Shown piece by piece: positions 9,417-18,446 of a stretch of 64,000 bases of DNA. This stretch comes from Streptomyces cyaneofuscatus. Its GTDB lineage: Bacteria > Actinomycetota > Actinomycetes > Streptomycetales > Streptomycetaceae. The position numbers and the translations under genes were made by a program. The notes under the pieces were generated by a model. It was given only the letters and a program-made list of their open reading frames with translations. It ran no database searches and was not told where the DNA came from. The stretch covers positions 155,101 to 219,100 of the forward strand of contig NZ_JOEM01000010.1 of assembly GCF_000718135.1 (NCBI RefSeq), given 5' to 3'. Each line of letters starts with the position of its first letter. The first letter of the stretch is position 1.

Positions 9417-9962
9417 ATGCGAAACCGCCCGATCCCCGGCAGTTCCGGACTCGTCCGTGAGATGAGTCTGCTCGGCGACCCGTTGCTCCACCGTGCCTGT
9501 GAGGACGTCACGGAGTTCGGGCCTTCGCTCGCGAGGCTGGTCGAGGACATGTTCGCCACGATGTACGCCGCGCAGGGTGTCGGGCTCGCCGCCAACCAGA
9601 TCGGCGTCCCGCTCAAAGTGTTCGTCTACGACTGCCCGGACGACGACGACGTCCGTCATCTGGGACACGTCGTCAACCCCGAACTGGTCGAGGCGGACGG
9701 ACTCACCGTACGCGGACCGGAGGGCTGTCTGTCACTTCCGGGTCTGGAAGCGGGCACGGAACGCTTCGACCACGCGGTGGTCGAGGGCTTCACGATGACG
9801 GGGGAGCCGGTGCGGATCGTGGGGACGGGGTGGTTCGCCCGGTGCCTCCAGCACGAGTGCGACCACCTGGAGGGCCGGGTCTACACCGACCGGCTGACCG
9901 GGCTGCGGAGGTCCCGGGCGCTGCGGGCGGCGCGCCGGGCGCCGTGGGCCCGTAAAGCCTGA
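9417..9962 (+). CDS. def: Peptide deformylase
   Basis: Metalloenzyme that removes the N-formyl group from nascent proteins. All three family motifs are present: GVGLAANQIGV (motif I), EGCLSLPG (motif II, Cys metal ligand) and QHECDHLEG (motif III, two His ligands and the catalytic Glu). The ATG at 9417 gives 181 residues, the usual length. In-frame codons upstream to 9318 would add a non-conserved extension overlapping the murT promoter region. It is convergent with the TetR gene, only 10 bases apart. Confidence 0.95.
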   Translation: MRNRPIPGSSGLVREMSLLGDPLLHRACEDVTEFGPSLARLVEDMFATMYAAQGVGLAANQIGVPLKVFVYDCPDDDDVRHLGHVVNPELVEADGLTVRGPEGCLSLPGLEAGTERFDHAVVEGFTMTGEPVRIVGTGWFARCLQHECDHLEGRVYTDRLTGLRRSRALRAARRAPWARKA

Positions 9963-9972
9963 GGCGTACGGG

Positions 9973-10647
9973 TCAGAACCCCGGGCCGCCCTTCACGTCG
10001 CGGTCGCCCGCCTCCGCCAGCCGCCCCCACAGCAGGTCCGCGAGACTGCGCACCAGCCGCTCACGGGAGCAGGGCCGGTCGGCGAGCCACCAGTCGCCCG
10101 CCGCGTGCATCATGCCGACGATGCCGTGGCCCCAGATGCGGGCCATCTGCTCGCCGTCCGGGCCCAGGTCCACCCGCTCGACGATCACCTGGCCCAGCTC
10201 CTCGCCGAGGCGGCGCAGCAGCGGGGCGGAGTGGCGGCCGACGTCGAAGCCCTGCTCGGTGGAGAGGGCGGCCTCCGCGGAGGTGGCGGAGTCGTCGGAG
10301 GGGTGCATCAGGAAGCGGTAGACCTGCGGCCGGGCCTCGATCGCGGCGAGGTAGGTGTCGAGCGTGGCCTCGACCCGGGCGCGGCGCTCGGCGGGGGCGT
10401 CCAGGGCCGCGCGCAGGGCGCTGAGGAGGGCGTCGGTGTGGCGTTTGGCCAGTGCGCGGTAGAGGCCGCCCTTGTCCCCGAAGTGGCGGTAGAGGATGGG
10501 CTTGGTGATCCCGGCCTCGGCGGCGATCGCGTTCATCGACGCCTGCGGGCCGTCCCTGAGCACCACCCGGTCCGCCGCTTCGAGCAGTTCGCGGCGGCGG
10601 GCCTCGGCCGCGGTCCGCTGTCGCTCGGCGCCGCGTGTGGTCTCCAT
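9973..10647 (-). CDS. TetR family transcriptional regulator
   Basis: One-component repressor of 224 residues. The N-terminal helix-turn-helix is clear (SMNAIAAEAGITKPILYRHF, ~residues 37-56), and the C-terminal ligand domain carries the TetR_C motif of lipid-type regulators (YRFLMHP). It is divergent from the acyl-CoA dehydrogenase, and two TTAC-type inverted repeats lie in between, so it probably represses that gene and itself in response to an acyl-CoA or fatty acid. The ligand assignment is an inference from the neighbour. Confidence 0.88.
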   Translation of the reverse strand: METTRGAERQRTAAEARRRELLEAADRVVLRDGPQASMNAIAAEAGITKPILYRHFGDKGGLYRALAKRHTDALLSALRAALDAPAERRARVEATLDTYLAAIEARPQVYRFLMHPSDDSATSAEAALSTEQGFDVGRHSAPLLRRLGEELGQVIVERVDLGPDGEQMARIWGHGIVGMMHAAGDWWLADRPCSRERLVRSLADLLWGRLAEAGDRDVKGGPGF

Positions 10648-10752
10648 GTCGTCTCTCCCACCCCTGGCCCTGCAATTTCTTCACGTCTGCTTCTTCGCGC
10701 CTGCGCAACGTAACACCACGCCCGGCGCCCTTGTCGATCAGCTCCGGGACGG

Positions 10753-10799
10753 TTGACATTGCTTACTGTCCGGTAACAGACTGCGGTTACCGCAAGTAA
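10753..10799. promoter_or_regulatory. Divergent promoter/operator between tetR-type gene and acyl-CoA dehydrogenase
   Basis: A consensus -35 TTGACA (10753-10758) faces the dehydrogenase. Directly downstream are two related inverted repeats, TTACTGTCCGGTAA (10763-10776) and TTACCGCAAGTAA (10787-10799); the second overlaps a perfect 13-bp palindrome TGCGGTTACCGCA (10782-10794). The paired TTACYG half-sites look like TetR operators placed over the promoter. Confidence 0.65.
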
Positions 10800-10833
10800 C
10801 GCATGCTTTTCACGGCAGTGCATGGAGGGGAAC

Positions 10834-12060
10834 ATGGCCGAGTTCACACTCGATCTCAACGACGACCAGAAGCAGGTCCGTGACTGGCTTCACGGCTTCG
10901 CGGCGGATGTGATCCGCCCCGCGGCCTCGGAGTGGGACGAGCGTGAGGAAACGCCCTGGCCCGTCATCCAGGAGGCGGCCAAGGTCGGCATCTACTCCCT
11001 CGATTTCTACGCCCAGCAGTTCTTCGACCCTACGGGGCTCGGCATCCCCATGGCCATGGAAGAGCTGTTCTGGGGCGACGCGGGTATCGCCCTCTCCATC
11101 GTCGGTACGGGCCTGGCGGCCGTCGGTGTCCTCGCCAACGGCACCGAGGAGCAGATCGGCACCTGGATCCCGCAGATGTACGGCGACGCGAACGACGTGA
11201 AGGTCGCCGCCTTCTGCTCCTCCGAACCCGACGCCGGATCCGACGTCGCCGCCATGCGCACGCGTGCCGTCTACGACGAGGCCAAGGACGAGTGGGTCCT
11301 CAACGGGACCAAGACCTGGGCGACCAACGGCGGCATAGCCAACGTCCACGTGGTGGTCGCCGTCGTCGACGCGGACCTCGGCTCCAAGGGCCACGCCTCC
11401 TTCATCGTGCCGCCCGCCACCCCCGGCCTCTCCCAGGGCCAGAAGTTCAAGAAGCACGGCATCAGGGCCTCGCACACCGCCGAGGTGGTCCTGGAGGACG
11501 TCCGCGTCCCCGGCCACTGCCTGCTCGGCGGCAAGGAGAAGCTGGACGAGCGCCTCGCCCGCGCCCGGGAGCGCGCCAAGTCCGGCGGCGAGCGGGTCAA
11601 GAACGCGGCGATGGCCACCTTCGAGGCCTCCCGCCCGGCCGTCGGCGCCATGGCCGTGGGCACTGCCCGTGCCGCGTACGAGGTGGCCCTGGACTACGCC
11701 AAGACGCGCAGCCAGTTCGGCCGCCCGATCATCGACAACCAGGGCATCGCCTTCCAGCTCGCCGACATGCGCACCCAGATCGACGCGGCCCGGCTGCTGG
11801 TCTGGCGTGCCTCCTGGATGGCGACCACCGGGAAGCCGTTCACCTCGGCGGAGGGCTCCATGTCGAAGCTCTACGCCAGCGAGACCGCCAAGAAGGTCAC
11901 CGCGCAGGCCATCCAGATCCTCGGCGGCAACGGCTTCACCCGCGAGTACCCGGTGGAGCGGATGCACCGGGACGCCGCGATCTACACCATCTTCGAGGGC
12001 ACCAGCGAGATCCAGCGCCTGGTGATCGCCCGCACGCTGTCGGGCATGCCGATCCGCTAG
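10834..12060 (+). CDS. Acyl-CoA dehydrogenase
   Basis: FAD enzyme introducing the alpha-beta double bond in acyl-CoA during beta-oxidation. It has 408 residues with the three-part ACAD fold: an N-terminal helical domain, a middle beta domain (AAFCSSEPDAGSDVA, TWATNGG) and a C-terminal helical domain. The catalytic base lies in IFEGTSEIQ (~residue 391). The ATG at 10834 is preferred over 10822 because the GGAGG ribosome site lies between them. A charged insert (~residues 235-260, rich in Arg/Glu/Lys) is longer than in standard short-chain enzymes. The neighbouring TetR gene suggests acyl-CoA-responsive control. Confidence 0.9.
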   Translation: MAEFTLDLNDDQKQVRDWLHGFAADVIRPAASEWDEREETPWPVIQEAAKVGIYSLDFYAQQFFDPTGLGIPMAMEELFWGDAGIALSIVGTGLAAVGVLANGTEEQIGTWIPQMYGDANDVKVAAFCSSEPDAGSDVAAMRTRAVYDEAKDEWVLNGTKTWATNGGIANVHVVVAVVDADLGSKGHASFIVPPATPGLSQGQKFKKHGIRASHTAEVVLEDVRVPGHCLLGGKEKLDERLARARERAKSGGERVKNAAMATFEASRPAVGAMAVGTARAAYEVALDYAKTRSQFGRPIIDNQGIAFQLADMRTQIDAARLLVWRASWMATTGKPFTSAEGSMSKLYASETAKKVTAQAIQILGGNGFTREYPVERMHRDAAIYTIFEGTSEIQRLVIARTLSGMPIR

Positions 12061-12074
12061 CGGGCATGCCCGAC

Positions 12075-12104
12075 AAGGGGGGCCGTCCGAGGACGGCCCC
12101 CCTT
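12075..12104. terminator. Bidirectional terminator
   Basis: Perfect 14-bp arms AAGGGGGGCCGTCC / GGACGGCCCCCCTT with a 2-base loop, ending in A/T pairs usable on both strands. It lies between the convergent acyl-CoA dehydrogenase and glutathione peroxidase genes. Confidence 0.88.
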
Positions 12105-12115
12105 CACACCATCAC

Positions 12116-12604
12116 TCAGCCGGGCAGCTGCGCCTCGATCGCCGTCACGACCTCCGTCGACTCCGGCTCGCTGCGCGGGCGGATCCGGGCCACCGGCTCA
12201 CCGGCCGGCGAGATCACGAACTTCTCGAAGTTCCACTGGACGTCCCCGGCCTCCCCGTCCGCGTCCGCCAGCTTCGTCAGCTCCGCGTACAGCGGGTGCC
12301 GGCCGGCCCCGTTCACCTCGATCTTCTCCAGGAGCGGGAAGGTCACGCCGTACGTCGTCGAGCAGAAGGTCTCGATCTCCTCGGCGCTTCCCGGCTCCTG
12401 CCCGGCGAACTGGTTGCACGGCACACCGAGCACCGTCAGCCCCCGGTCCCCGTACGCCTGCTGCAGCCGCTCCAGGCCCTCGTACTGCGGCGTGAGCCCG
12501 CACTTGGACGCCACGTTCACCAGCAGGACGGTCCGGCCGCTCCAGGCGCCCAGGGTGGTCGGCTCACCGGCGAGGGTGTGCAGCGGAATGTCGTGCAGCG
12601 TCAT
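12116..12604 (-). CDS. Glutathione peroxidase family thiol peroxidase
   Basis: Reduces hydroperoxides, in actinobacteria most likely with thioredoxin or mycothiol rather than glutathione. The 162-residue thioredoxin-fold protein has the peroxidatic cysteine in NVASKCGLTPQYEGL (~residue 34, Cys rather than selenocysteine), a Gln in the FAGQEPG loop, and the Trp-Asn-Phe signature WNFEKFVI (~residues 123-130). The start at 12604 has AGGGAGAG in front; the earlier in-frame ATG at 12640 does not. Confidence 0.9.
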   Translation of the reverse strand: MTLHDIPLHTLAGEPTTLGAWSGRTVLLVNVASKCGLTPQYEGLERLQQAYGDRGLTVLGVPCNQFAGQEPGSAEEIETFCSTTYGVTFPLLEKIEVNGAGRHPLYAELTKLADADGEAGDVQWNFEKFVISPAGEPVARIRPRSEPESTEVVTAIEAQLPG

Positions 12605-12655
12605 GAAGCTCTCCCTGATCATCGCGTGCGTGGTGCCCATTGTGCCGCCCGCTGC

Positions 12656-13180
12656 TCATGGGGCGGCGAGCTCCTTGTAGTAGAAGGTGGTCGGCTTCAG
12701 GCTGCCCGCCGGGTCGGCCGCGTATCCCGGCACGGACCCCACTTCCGTCCAGCCCGCCTTGCAGTAGACCTGCTCGGCCAGGCTGCCGCTCTCGGTGTCC
12801 AGGATCAGCAGGGTGATGCCCTCGACCTGCGCGTACGCCTCCACGGCGTCCAGCAGCGCCCGCCCGAGCCCCTGGCCGCGCGCGGCGGGGCGGACCATCA
12901 GCTTGGCGACCTCGGCGCGGTGCCGGGCGTTCGGCAGCGGCGCCCGGACCAGGGCGATGGTCCCGGCGACCCGGCCGCCCTCCCGGGCGATCCAGATGGA
13001 GACCTCCCCGGACTCCACGGCGCCCGCGCGCTCCCGCCACCAGACGGCGGCCTTCTCCCGGTCCAGCGGGGCCAGGAAGCCCACCGAGGAGCCCTCCTCG
13101 ACGGTCTCCACGAGCAGCTCGGCCATCTCATCGGCGTACGTGACCAGCTCGGGGCCGGACACGTGGACGATCTCGGTCAT
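12656..13180 (-). CDS. GNAT family N-acetyltransferase
   Basis: 174-residue acetyl-CoA-dependent acetyltransferase. The acetyl-CoA loop is visible as RPAARGQGLGRALLDAVEAY (~residues 110-129; the core Q/R-x-x-G-x-G/A is QGLGRA), preceded by a beta-strand AEVAKLMV. The substrate is unknown. The start at 13180 follows AAAGGAC; upstream in-frame sequence is unlikely coding. It lies in the same direction as the peroxidase, with 51 bases between. Confidence 0.85.
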   Translation of the reverse strand: MTEIVHVSGPELVTYADEMAELLVETVEEGSSVGFLAPLDREKAAVWWRERAGAVESGEVSIWIAREGGRVAGTIALVRAPLPNARHRAEVAKLMVRPAARGQGLGRALLDAVEAYAQVEGITLLILDTESGSLAEQVYCKAGWTEVGSVPGYAADPAGSLKPTTFYYKELAAP

Positions 13181-13325
13181 GCGCAAGGGTCCTTTCACAA
13201 CGGAACAGTCGGGAGGGGTACGGGACTCGGGGCCGGACGCCGACGTGATCCGGCTCCTCCGCCGTAACCCTCCTCCCCGAATGGTGTCCCCGGTATGCGG
13301 GAGGCGTCGACAGGGGAGAGCGCGT

Positions 13326-14291
13326 TCAGGCCTCCCTCTCGCCACCGGTGCCGTGGGCGCGCCGGAGGCCCACCCGCCGCCAGACCGCCCGCTGGATCTT
13401 GAGCACGGCCGCGCCCACCACGATCAGCACCACGATGTTCACCACGAGCTGGACGAGCGAACCCCAGGCGTCGGGCCAGCTGGTGAACGCGGTGGAGACC
13501 GCGATGTCCGCGGCGGCCGGGATCGTCGTGACAGAGATGAACACGCCGAGCAGCGCGCTCGTCCTGGCCTCGGTCAGCGACACGATCCCGACGATCCCGG
13601 CCAGGGTGGCGACGGCGATGGAGAAGAAGTTCGGTGTGTTGATCAGGTTGGAGACGGGGCGCAGCCCCCGGTCGAACGCGTCCGACTCCAGGCCGAAGCC
13701 ACGGATGAGGAGACTGAAGAGGAAGGTGACGACGATCGTCAGAAGGAAACCCGTCCCCAGCGCGAAGAGGCCGCGCCGCACCATGGCCCCGTGTCTCCGG
13801 TCGATCCCGAGCGCCACGGCGACGATCGCCCCGTACTCGGGCCCGACGACCATGGCTGCCACGATCAGGATCTGCGAGTTGGTGACGATACCGACCGAAC
13901 CGATCATTCCCGCGATGACGAGATAGAGGTAGAAGCTCGGCCGGTACCGGCCCTCCGCCCGGATGCGTGCCTCGACCTGCTCCCAGACCGGCGCCCCTCG
14001 CAGCGGTCCGAGCGCCCGCCGCCCGTCTTCCGCGGCCGCGCTGGCGAAGGCCATGTCCACCGGTTCGATGACCAGCGAGCCCCGCTGGTCGACCCGCAGG
14101 GTCCGCAGCCGGTGCAGGACCTCGTTGGCCGCCCCGGTCAGGACGTCGCAGGCGATGGAGTCGCCGTCGGGATGACGGGCGGCGTCCCGACGCACGATCA
14201 GGTTGAGCACACACGGATCGTCCGCGAGCAGGCCGACGGCCTCGTCGGTGAGGTCGGGCGGGCTCACCGCGCGGATGTGGATCATGTCCAT
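13326..14291 (-). CDS. DUF389 family membrane protein
   Basis: 321-residue protein of the DUF389 (TIGR00341-like) family. A soluble N-terminal domain (~1-110) precedes about six membrane helices, starting near FYLYLVIAGMIGSVGIVT. The family hallmark segment LIVAAMVVGPEYGAIVAVALG (~residues 142-162) is present. The biochemical role is not established. The start ATG at 14291 follows GGAGG by 7 bases. A 200-bp region with CCGGCTC-like repeats separates it from the next gene. Confidence 0.85.
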   Translation of the reverse strand: MDMIHIRAVSPPDLTDEAVGLLADDPCVLNLIVRRDAARHPDGDSIACDVLTGAANEVLHRLRTLRVDQRGSLVIEPVDMAFASAAAEDGRRALGPLRGAPVWEQVEARIRAEGRYRPSFYLYLVIAGMIGSVGIVTNSQILIVAAMVVGPEYGAIVAVALGIDRRHGAMVRRGLFALGTGFLLTIVVTFLFSLLIRGFGLESDAFDRGLRPVSNLINTPNFFSIAVATLAGIVGIVSLTEARTSALLGVFISVTTIPAAADIAVSTAFTSWPDAWGSLVQLVVNIVVLIVVGAAVLKIQRAVWRRVGLRRAHGTGGEREA

Positions 14292-14350
14292 ACCGCTACC
14301 TCCGCGGCTCCGGCTGCGGCTTCAGTTCCGGCTCCGGATCCGGCTCCGTG
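14292..14350. repeat. Short imperfect GGCTCC/CGGCTC repeats
   Basis: Several near-copies of GGCTCCGG occur in a row upstream of the DUF389 gene (for example in CCGGCTCCGGATCCGGCTCC). It looks like low-complexity slippage. No coding or regulatory role is evident. Confidence 0.4.
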
Positions 14351-14492
14351 GGACGGAACTCCGCCCGGCCGGCGGCACGGGGGTCCCTCCAGTAACGCGG
14401 CCCCGGCCCCGTTCGGCAAACCGGGCATCCGCCGACCGTGGAGCCCGCCGCCCTCTCGGGCGGCCACGCGCCCGTACTGGGAGGATCGGGGC

Positions 14493-14741
14493 GTGGACAC
14501 TCCCGATGCCTTCCCCGAACCGCTGCCCGGGGCCGACGGGGCCGTAGCACCGGACCCGGTGGCCGAGGACACCCCGCCGCGCCGCCTGATCCGCTGCCGC
14601 CTCTGCGGCCGCCCCCTCACCGGCGCGGACTCCCGCCGCACCGGCCTCGGCCCGTCCTGCGACGCCAAACTGCACCCCGCGCCGCCGGACATCCGCACCC
14701 GCCGCCACGAGGTCGAGCAGGACCCGCTGCCGGGCACCTGA
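14493..14741 (+). CDS. DUF6011-type small zinc-finger-like protein
   Basis: 82-residue protein beginning with GTG after a good GGAGG site. The C-terminal half holds CRLCGRPLTGADS and RTGLGPSC, a C-x2-C ... GP-x-C arrangement typical of small DUF6011 proteins that probably bind one zinc. The N-terminal 30 residues are acidic and Pro-rich, likely disordered. The function is unknown. It is convergent with the 43-codon gene at 14749. Confidence 0.7.
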   Translation: MDTPDAFPEPLPGADGAVAPDPVAEDTPPRRLIRCRLCGRPLTGADSRRTGLGPSCDAKLHPAPPDIRTRRHEVEQDPLPGT

Positions 14742-14748
14742 ACCGCGA

Positions 14749-14880
14749 TCAGCCGTCCGTCCCGCCCTCGGGCACCTCGTCCATCACCCGCGCGGCGAGC
14801 TCCAGGAACGCCTTGACCGAGCGGGAGAGCAACCGCCCCCGACACGGATCACACCGCTGCCCGCCAGACAGGGGAGTCAT
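14749..14880 (-). CDS. Short CxxC peptide translationally coupled to tesB
   Basis: 43-codon frame whose ATG overlaps the TGA stop of the upstream thioesterase gene (ATGA at 14880-14877). The product begins with a basic, Cys-containing segment (GGQRCDPCRGR) and ends in an amphipathic helix (KAFLELAARVMDEVPEGG). No family is recognised. It may be a genuine coupled small protein or the remnant of a longer gene; the overlap and codon usage favour translation. Confidence 0.5.
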   Translation of the reverse strand: MTPLSGGQRCDPCRGRLLSRSVKAFLELAARVMDEVPEGGTDG

Positions 14881-15749
14881 CCGTCCAGTCGCCGGAACAG
14901 CCCCTCCTGCACCACCGACACGAGGAGCTGCCCCGACCGGTCGTAGATCCGGCCCCGGGCCAGACCGCGCCCGCCCGTCGCGATCGGCGACTCCTGGTCG
15001 TACAGGAACCACTCGTCCGCCCGGAACGGCCGGTGGAACCACATCGCGTGGTCCAGCGACGCCATGTCGAAGCCGCGCGGACCCCACAGCGGCTCGACCG
15101 GGATGCGCACCGCGTCCAGCAGCGTCATGTCGCTCGCGTACGTCAGCGCGCAGGTGTGCACCAGCGGGTCGTCGCCCAGCGGGCCGACCGCCCGCATCCA
15201 CACCGCGCTGCGCGGATCGGCGTCCTTGATCTCCTCCCGCGTCCAGCGCAGCCGGTCGACGTAACGGATGTCGAAGGGCTGGCGCCGGGCCATCCGCTCC
15301 AGCGCCTCAGGCAGTACGCCCAGGTGCTCGCGTACCTCCTCGGCGACCGTCGGCAGCTCCTCCGGGTCCGGGACGATCCGGGCCGGCGGCAGCTGGTGCT
15401 CGAAGCCCGCCTCCTCGGGGCGGTGGAAGGAGGCCGTCAGGTTGAAGATCGTCCGGCCCTCCTGGACGGCCGTGACCCGCCGGGTGGTGAAGGACCGGCC
15501 GTCCCGGACCCGCTCCACCTGGTAGACGATCGGCACGCCGGGGCGGCCCGGCCGCAGGAAGTAGGCGTGCAGCGAGTGCACCGGCCGCTCCCCGTCGGTG
15601 GTGCGGCCCGCCGCCACGAGTGCCTGGCCCGCGACCTGCCCGCCGAAGACCCGTTGCAGGGACTCCTCCGGGCTGCGGCCGCGGAAGATGTTGACCTCGA
15701 TCCGCTCCAGGTCGAGAAGGTCGACCAGGCGCTCGGCCGGATTCGTCAT
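14877..15749 (-). CDS. tesB: Acyl-CoA thioesterase II (TesB)
   Basis: Hydrolyses acyl-CoA to free fatty acid and CoA. The double-hotdog enzyme has 290 residues. The N-terminal hotdog includes RVFGGQVAGQALVAAGRT and HSLHAYFLRPG. The C-terminal hotdog includes SLDHAMWFHRPFRADEW, with the conserved Asp of the catalytic triad in SLDHAMWF, and ends ARGRIYDRSGQLLVSVVQEG. The start at 15749 has GGAGAGG ahead; 15776 would be a 9-residue longer alternative. The stop overlaps a short downstream frame. Confidence 0.92.
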   Translation of the reverse strand: MTNPAERLVDLLDLERIEVNIFRGRSPEESLQRVFGGQVAGQALVAAGRTTDGERPVHSLHAYFLRPGRPGVPIVYQVERVRDGRSFTTRRVTAVQEGRTIFNLTASFHRPEEAGFEHQLPPARIVPDPEELPTVAEEVREHLGVLPEALERMARRQPFDIRYVDRLRWTREEIKDADPRSAVWMRAVGPLGDDPLVHTCALTYASDMTLLDAVRIPVEPLWGPRGFDMASLDHAMWFHRPFRADEWFLYDQESPIATGGRGLARGRIYDRSGQLLVSVVQEGLFRRLDG

Positions 15750-15795
15750 GCCGTACCTCTCCGCTTCCGCGTCCACTCGCTCACCAGGGGGTCTC

Positions 15796-18309
15796 TCACA
15801 GCTGGCCGACCTTCGTGACCCGGACGACCGCCCGGCCCTCCTCGTCGGACGCGGTCAGGTCCACCTCGGCCTGGATGCCCCAGTCGTGGTCGCCCGCCGG
15901 GTCCGCGAACGCCTGCCAGACCCGCCACAGCCCGTGCGCCGGGTCCTCCTCGATCTTCAGCAGTTTCGGGCCGCGCGCGTCCGGACCGGTGCCGATCTCC
16001 TCGTGCGCGTCCCAGTACGCGTCCAGCGCCTCGCCCCACGCGTCCTCGTCCCACCCGGAGTCGCCGTCGAGCTCGCCCAGGTCCCGCGCCCGGTCCAGCG
16101 CGGCCAGCTCCACCCGCCGGAACATCGCGTTGCGCACCAGCACCCGGAAGGCGCGCGGGTTCGCCGTGACCGGCTTGACCTCGTCCGCCTTCTCCTGTGC
16201 CTGCTCGGCCGTCTCCACCTCGGGGTTGGCCAGCTGCTCCCACTCGTCCAGCAGACTGGAGTCCACCTGGCGCACCATCTCGCCGAGCCAGGAGATCAGG
16301 TCCTGGAGGTCCTCGGACTTCACGTCGTCCGGGATCGTGTGCTCCAGCGCCTTGTACGCGCTCGCCAGATACCGCAGCACGATCCCCTCGGTCCGGGCCA
16401 GCTCGTAGTGCGAGGTGAACTCGGTGAAGGTCATGGCCCGTTCGTACATGTCCCGGATCACCGACTTCGGCGACACCGGGTGGTCGTTCACCCACGGGTG
16501 GCTCGTGCGGTACACGTCGTAGGCGTGCCACAGCAGCTCGCTCAGCGGCTTGGGGTACGTGACCTCCTGGAGCAGCTCCATCCGCTCCTCGTACTCGATC
16601 CCGTCGGCCTTCATCTGCCCCACGGCCTCGCCGCGCGCCTTGTTCTGCTGGGCAGCGAGGATCTGCCGGGGATCGTCCAGCGTCGACTCGACGACGGAGA
16701 CCATGTCCAGCGCGTACGACGGGGATTCGGCGTCCAGCAGGTCGAACGCGGCCAGCGCGAACGTGGAGAGCGGCTGGTTCAGCGCGAAGTCCTGCTGGAG
16801 GTCGACCGTGAGGCGCACGATCCGCCCCTCGGCGTCCGGCGTCTCCAGCTGCTCCACCACCCCGCCGTCCAGCAGCGAGCGGTAGATGGCGATGGCCCGG
16901 CGGATGTGCCGCAGCTGCGCCCGGCGCGGCTCGTGGTTGTCCTCCAGCAGGTGCCGCATCGCCTCGAAGGCGTTGCCGGGACGGGCGATGACCGCGAGCA
17001 GCATCGTGTGCGTGACCCGGAAGCGGGAGCTCAGCGGCTCCGGCTCGGACTGGATCAGCTTGTCGAACGTGGTCTCCGACCAGGCGACGAACCCCTCGGG
17101 CGCCTTCTTGCGGACCACCTTGCGCTTCTTCTTCGGGTCGTCGCCCGCCTTCTTGACGGCCTTCTCGTTCTCGATGACGTGCTCGGGGGCCTGCGCCACG
17201 ACGAACCCGGCCGTGTCGAACCCGGCCCGCCCGGCGCGCCCCGCGATCTGGTGGAACTCCCGCGCGCGCAGCGTCCGCACCCGGGTCCCGTCGTACTTGG
17301 TGAGGGCCGTGAACAGCACCGTACGGATGGGTACGTTGACGCCGACGCCGAGCGTGTCCGTACCGCAGATCACCTTCAGCAGGCCGGCCTGGGCCAGCTT
17401 CTCAACCAGGCGGCGGTACTTGGGCAGCATGCCCGCGTGGTGCACGCCGATGCCGTGGCGCACGTACCGGGAGAGGTTCTGGCCGAACTTGGTGGTGAAG
17501 CGGAAGCTGCCGATCAGATCGGCGATCTTCTCCTTCTCCTCCTTCGTGCACATGTTGATGCTCATCAGCGACTGCGCCCGCTCCACCGCCGCCGCCTGGG
17601 TGAAGTGCACGATGTAGACCGGCGACTGCCGGGTGTCCAGCAGCTCGGTGAGCGTCTCGGTGATCGGCGTGAAGCGGTACTCGTAGCTCAGCGGCACCGG
17701 ACGGGTCGCCGAGCGCACCACGGAGGTGGGCCGGCCGGTGCGCCGGGTCAGGTCCTTCTCGAACATCGCGACGTCGCCGAGCGTCGCCGACATCAGCACG
17801 AACTGCGCCTGCGGCAGCTCCAGCAGCGGGATCTGCCAGGCCCAGCCGCGGTCCGGCTCGGCGTAGAAGTGGAACTCGTCCATCACGACCTGGCCGATGT
17901 CGGCGTACTTCCCGTCGCGCAGCGCGATGGAGGCCAGCACCTCGGCCGTACAGCAGATCACCGGGGCGTCCGCGTTGACCGAGGCGTCACCGGTGAGCAT
18001 CCCGACGTTCTCGGTGCCGAAGAGCTTGCACAGGTCGAAGAACTTCTCCGAGACCAGCGCCTTGATCGGCGCGGTGTAGAAGGTGACCTTGTCCTGGGCC
18101 AGCGCGGTGAAGTGCGCGGCCGCCGCCACCAGGCTCTTGCCCGAGCCGGTCGGGGTGGAAAGGATCACGTTCGCCCCGGACACCACCTCGATCAGCGCCT
18201 CCTCCTGAGCCGGATACAGCGTGATGCCCTGGCTCTCGGTCCATGACGAGAAGGCCTCGAAGAGGGCGTCGGGGTCGGCGGTCTGGGGAAGCTGGTCGAT
18301 GAGGGTCAC
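15796..18309 (-). CDS. Superfamily 2 DEAD/DEAH helicase with DUF3516 domain
   Basis: 837-residue ATP-dependent helicase. Motif I is STPTGSGKSLVA (~residues 52-63), motif II is the unusual DEFHF (~residues 146-150), motif III is SATLGD, and motif VI is QIAGRAGRAGFD. The C-terminal ~350 residues match the actinobacterial DUF3516 extension. It is related to the Ski2/HelY group, so an RNA-processing or DNA role is possible; the substrate is unproven. The GTG at 18309 was chosen because conserved sequence (LIDQLPQ) begins there. Codons upstream to 18387 look non-coding. Confidence 0.9.
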   Translation of the reverse strand: MTLIDQLPQTADPDALFEAFSSWTESQGITLYPAQEEALIEVVSGANVILSTPTGSGKSLVAAAAHFTALAQDKVTFYTAPIKALVSEKFFDLCKLFGTENVGMLTGDASVNADAPVICCTAEVLASIALRDGKYADIGQVVMDEFHFYAEPDRGWAWQIPLLELPQAQFVLMSATLGDVAMFEKDLTRRTGRPTSVVRSATRPVPLSYEYRFTPITETLTELLDTRQSPVYIVHFTQAAAVERAQSLMSINMCTKEEKEKIADLIGSFRFTTKFGQNLSRYVRHGIGVHHAGMLPKYRRLVEKLAQAGLLKVICGTDTLGVGVNVPIRTVLFTALTKYDGTRVRTLRAREFHQIAGRAGRAGFDTAGFVVAQAPEHVIENEKAVKKAGDDPKKKRKVVRKKAPEGFVAWSETTFDKLIQSEPEPLSSRFRVTHTMLLAVIARPGNAFEAMRHLLEDNHEPRRAQLRHIRRAIAIYRSLLDGGVVEQLETPDAEGRIVRLTVDLQQDFALNQPLSTFALAAFDLLDAESPSYALDMVSVVESTLDDPRQILAAQQNKARGEAVGQMKADGIEYEERMELLQEVTYPKPLSELLWHAYDVYRTSHPWVNDHPVSPKSVIRDMYERAMTFTEFTSHYELARTEGIVLRYLASAYKALEHTIPDDVKSEDLQDLISWLGEMVRQVDSSLLDEWEQLANPEVETAEQAQEKADEVKPVTANPRAFRVLVRNAMFRRVELAALDRARDLGELDGDSGWDEDAWGEALDAYWDAHEEIGTGPDARGPKLLKIEEDPAHGLWRVWQAFADPAGDHDWGIQAEVDLTASDEEGRAVVRVTKVGQL

Positions 18310-18446
18310 GCCCCCATCTTGCCTGTCTTCGGACCGGATGAGGGAACCGGCGGGCACCACCAAGATCATGGGCGATACGCTGCGCACTCAACCAGCCCGC
18401 GCCGTACCGGTGATGGGCACACCACGCTCTGGGGGCGGAACAAGCC

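Noticed and set aside
15598..18246. An 882-codon plus-strand open frame
   Set aside because: Complement of the DUF3516 helicase; it has Arg/Pro/Val-rich composition and no family motif.
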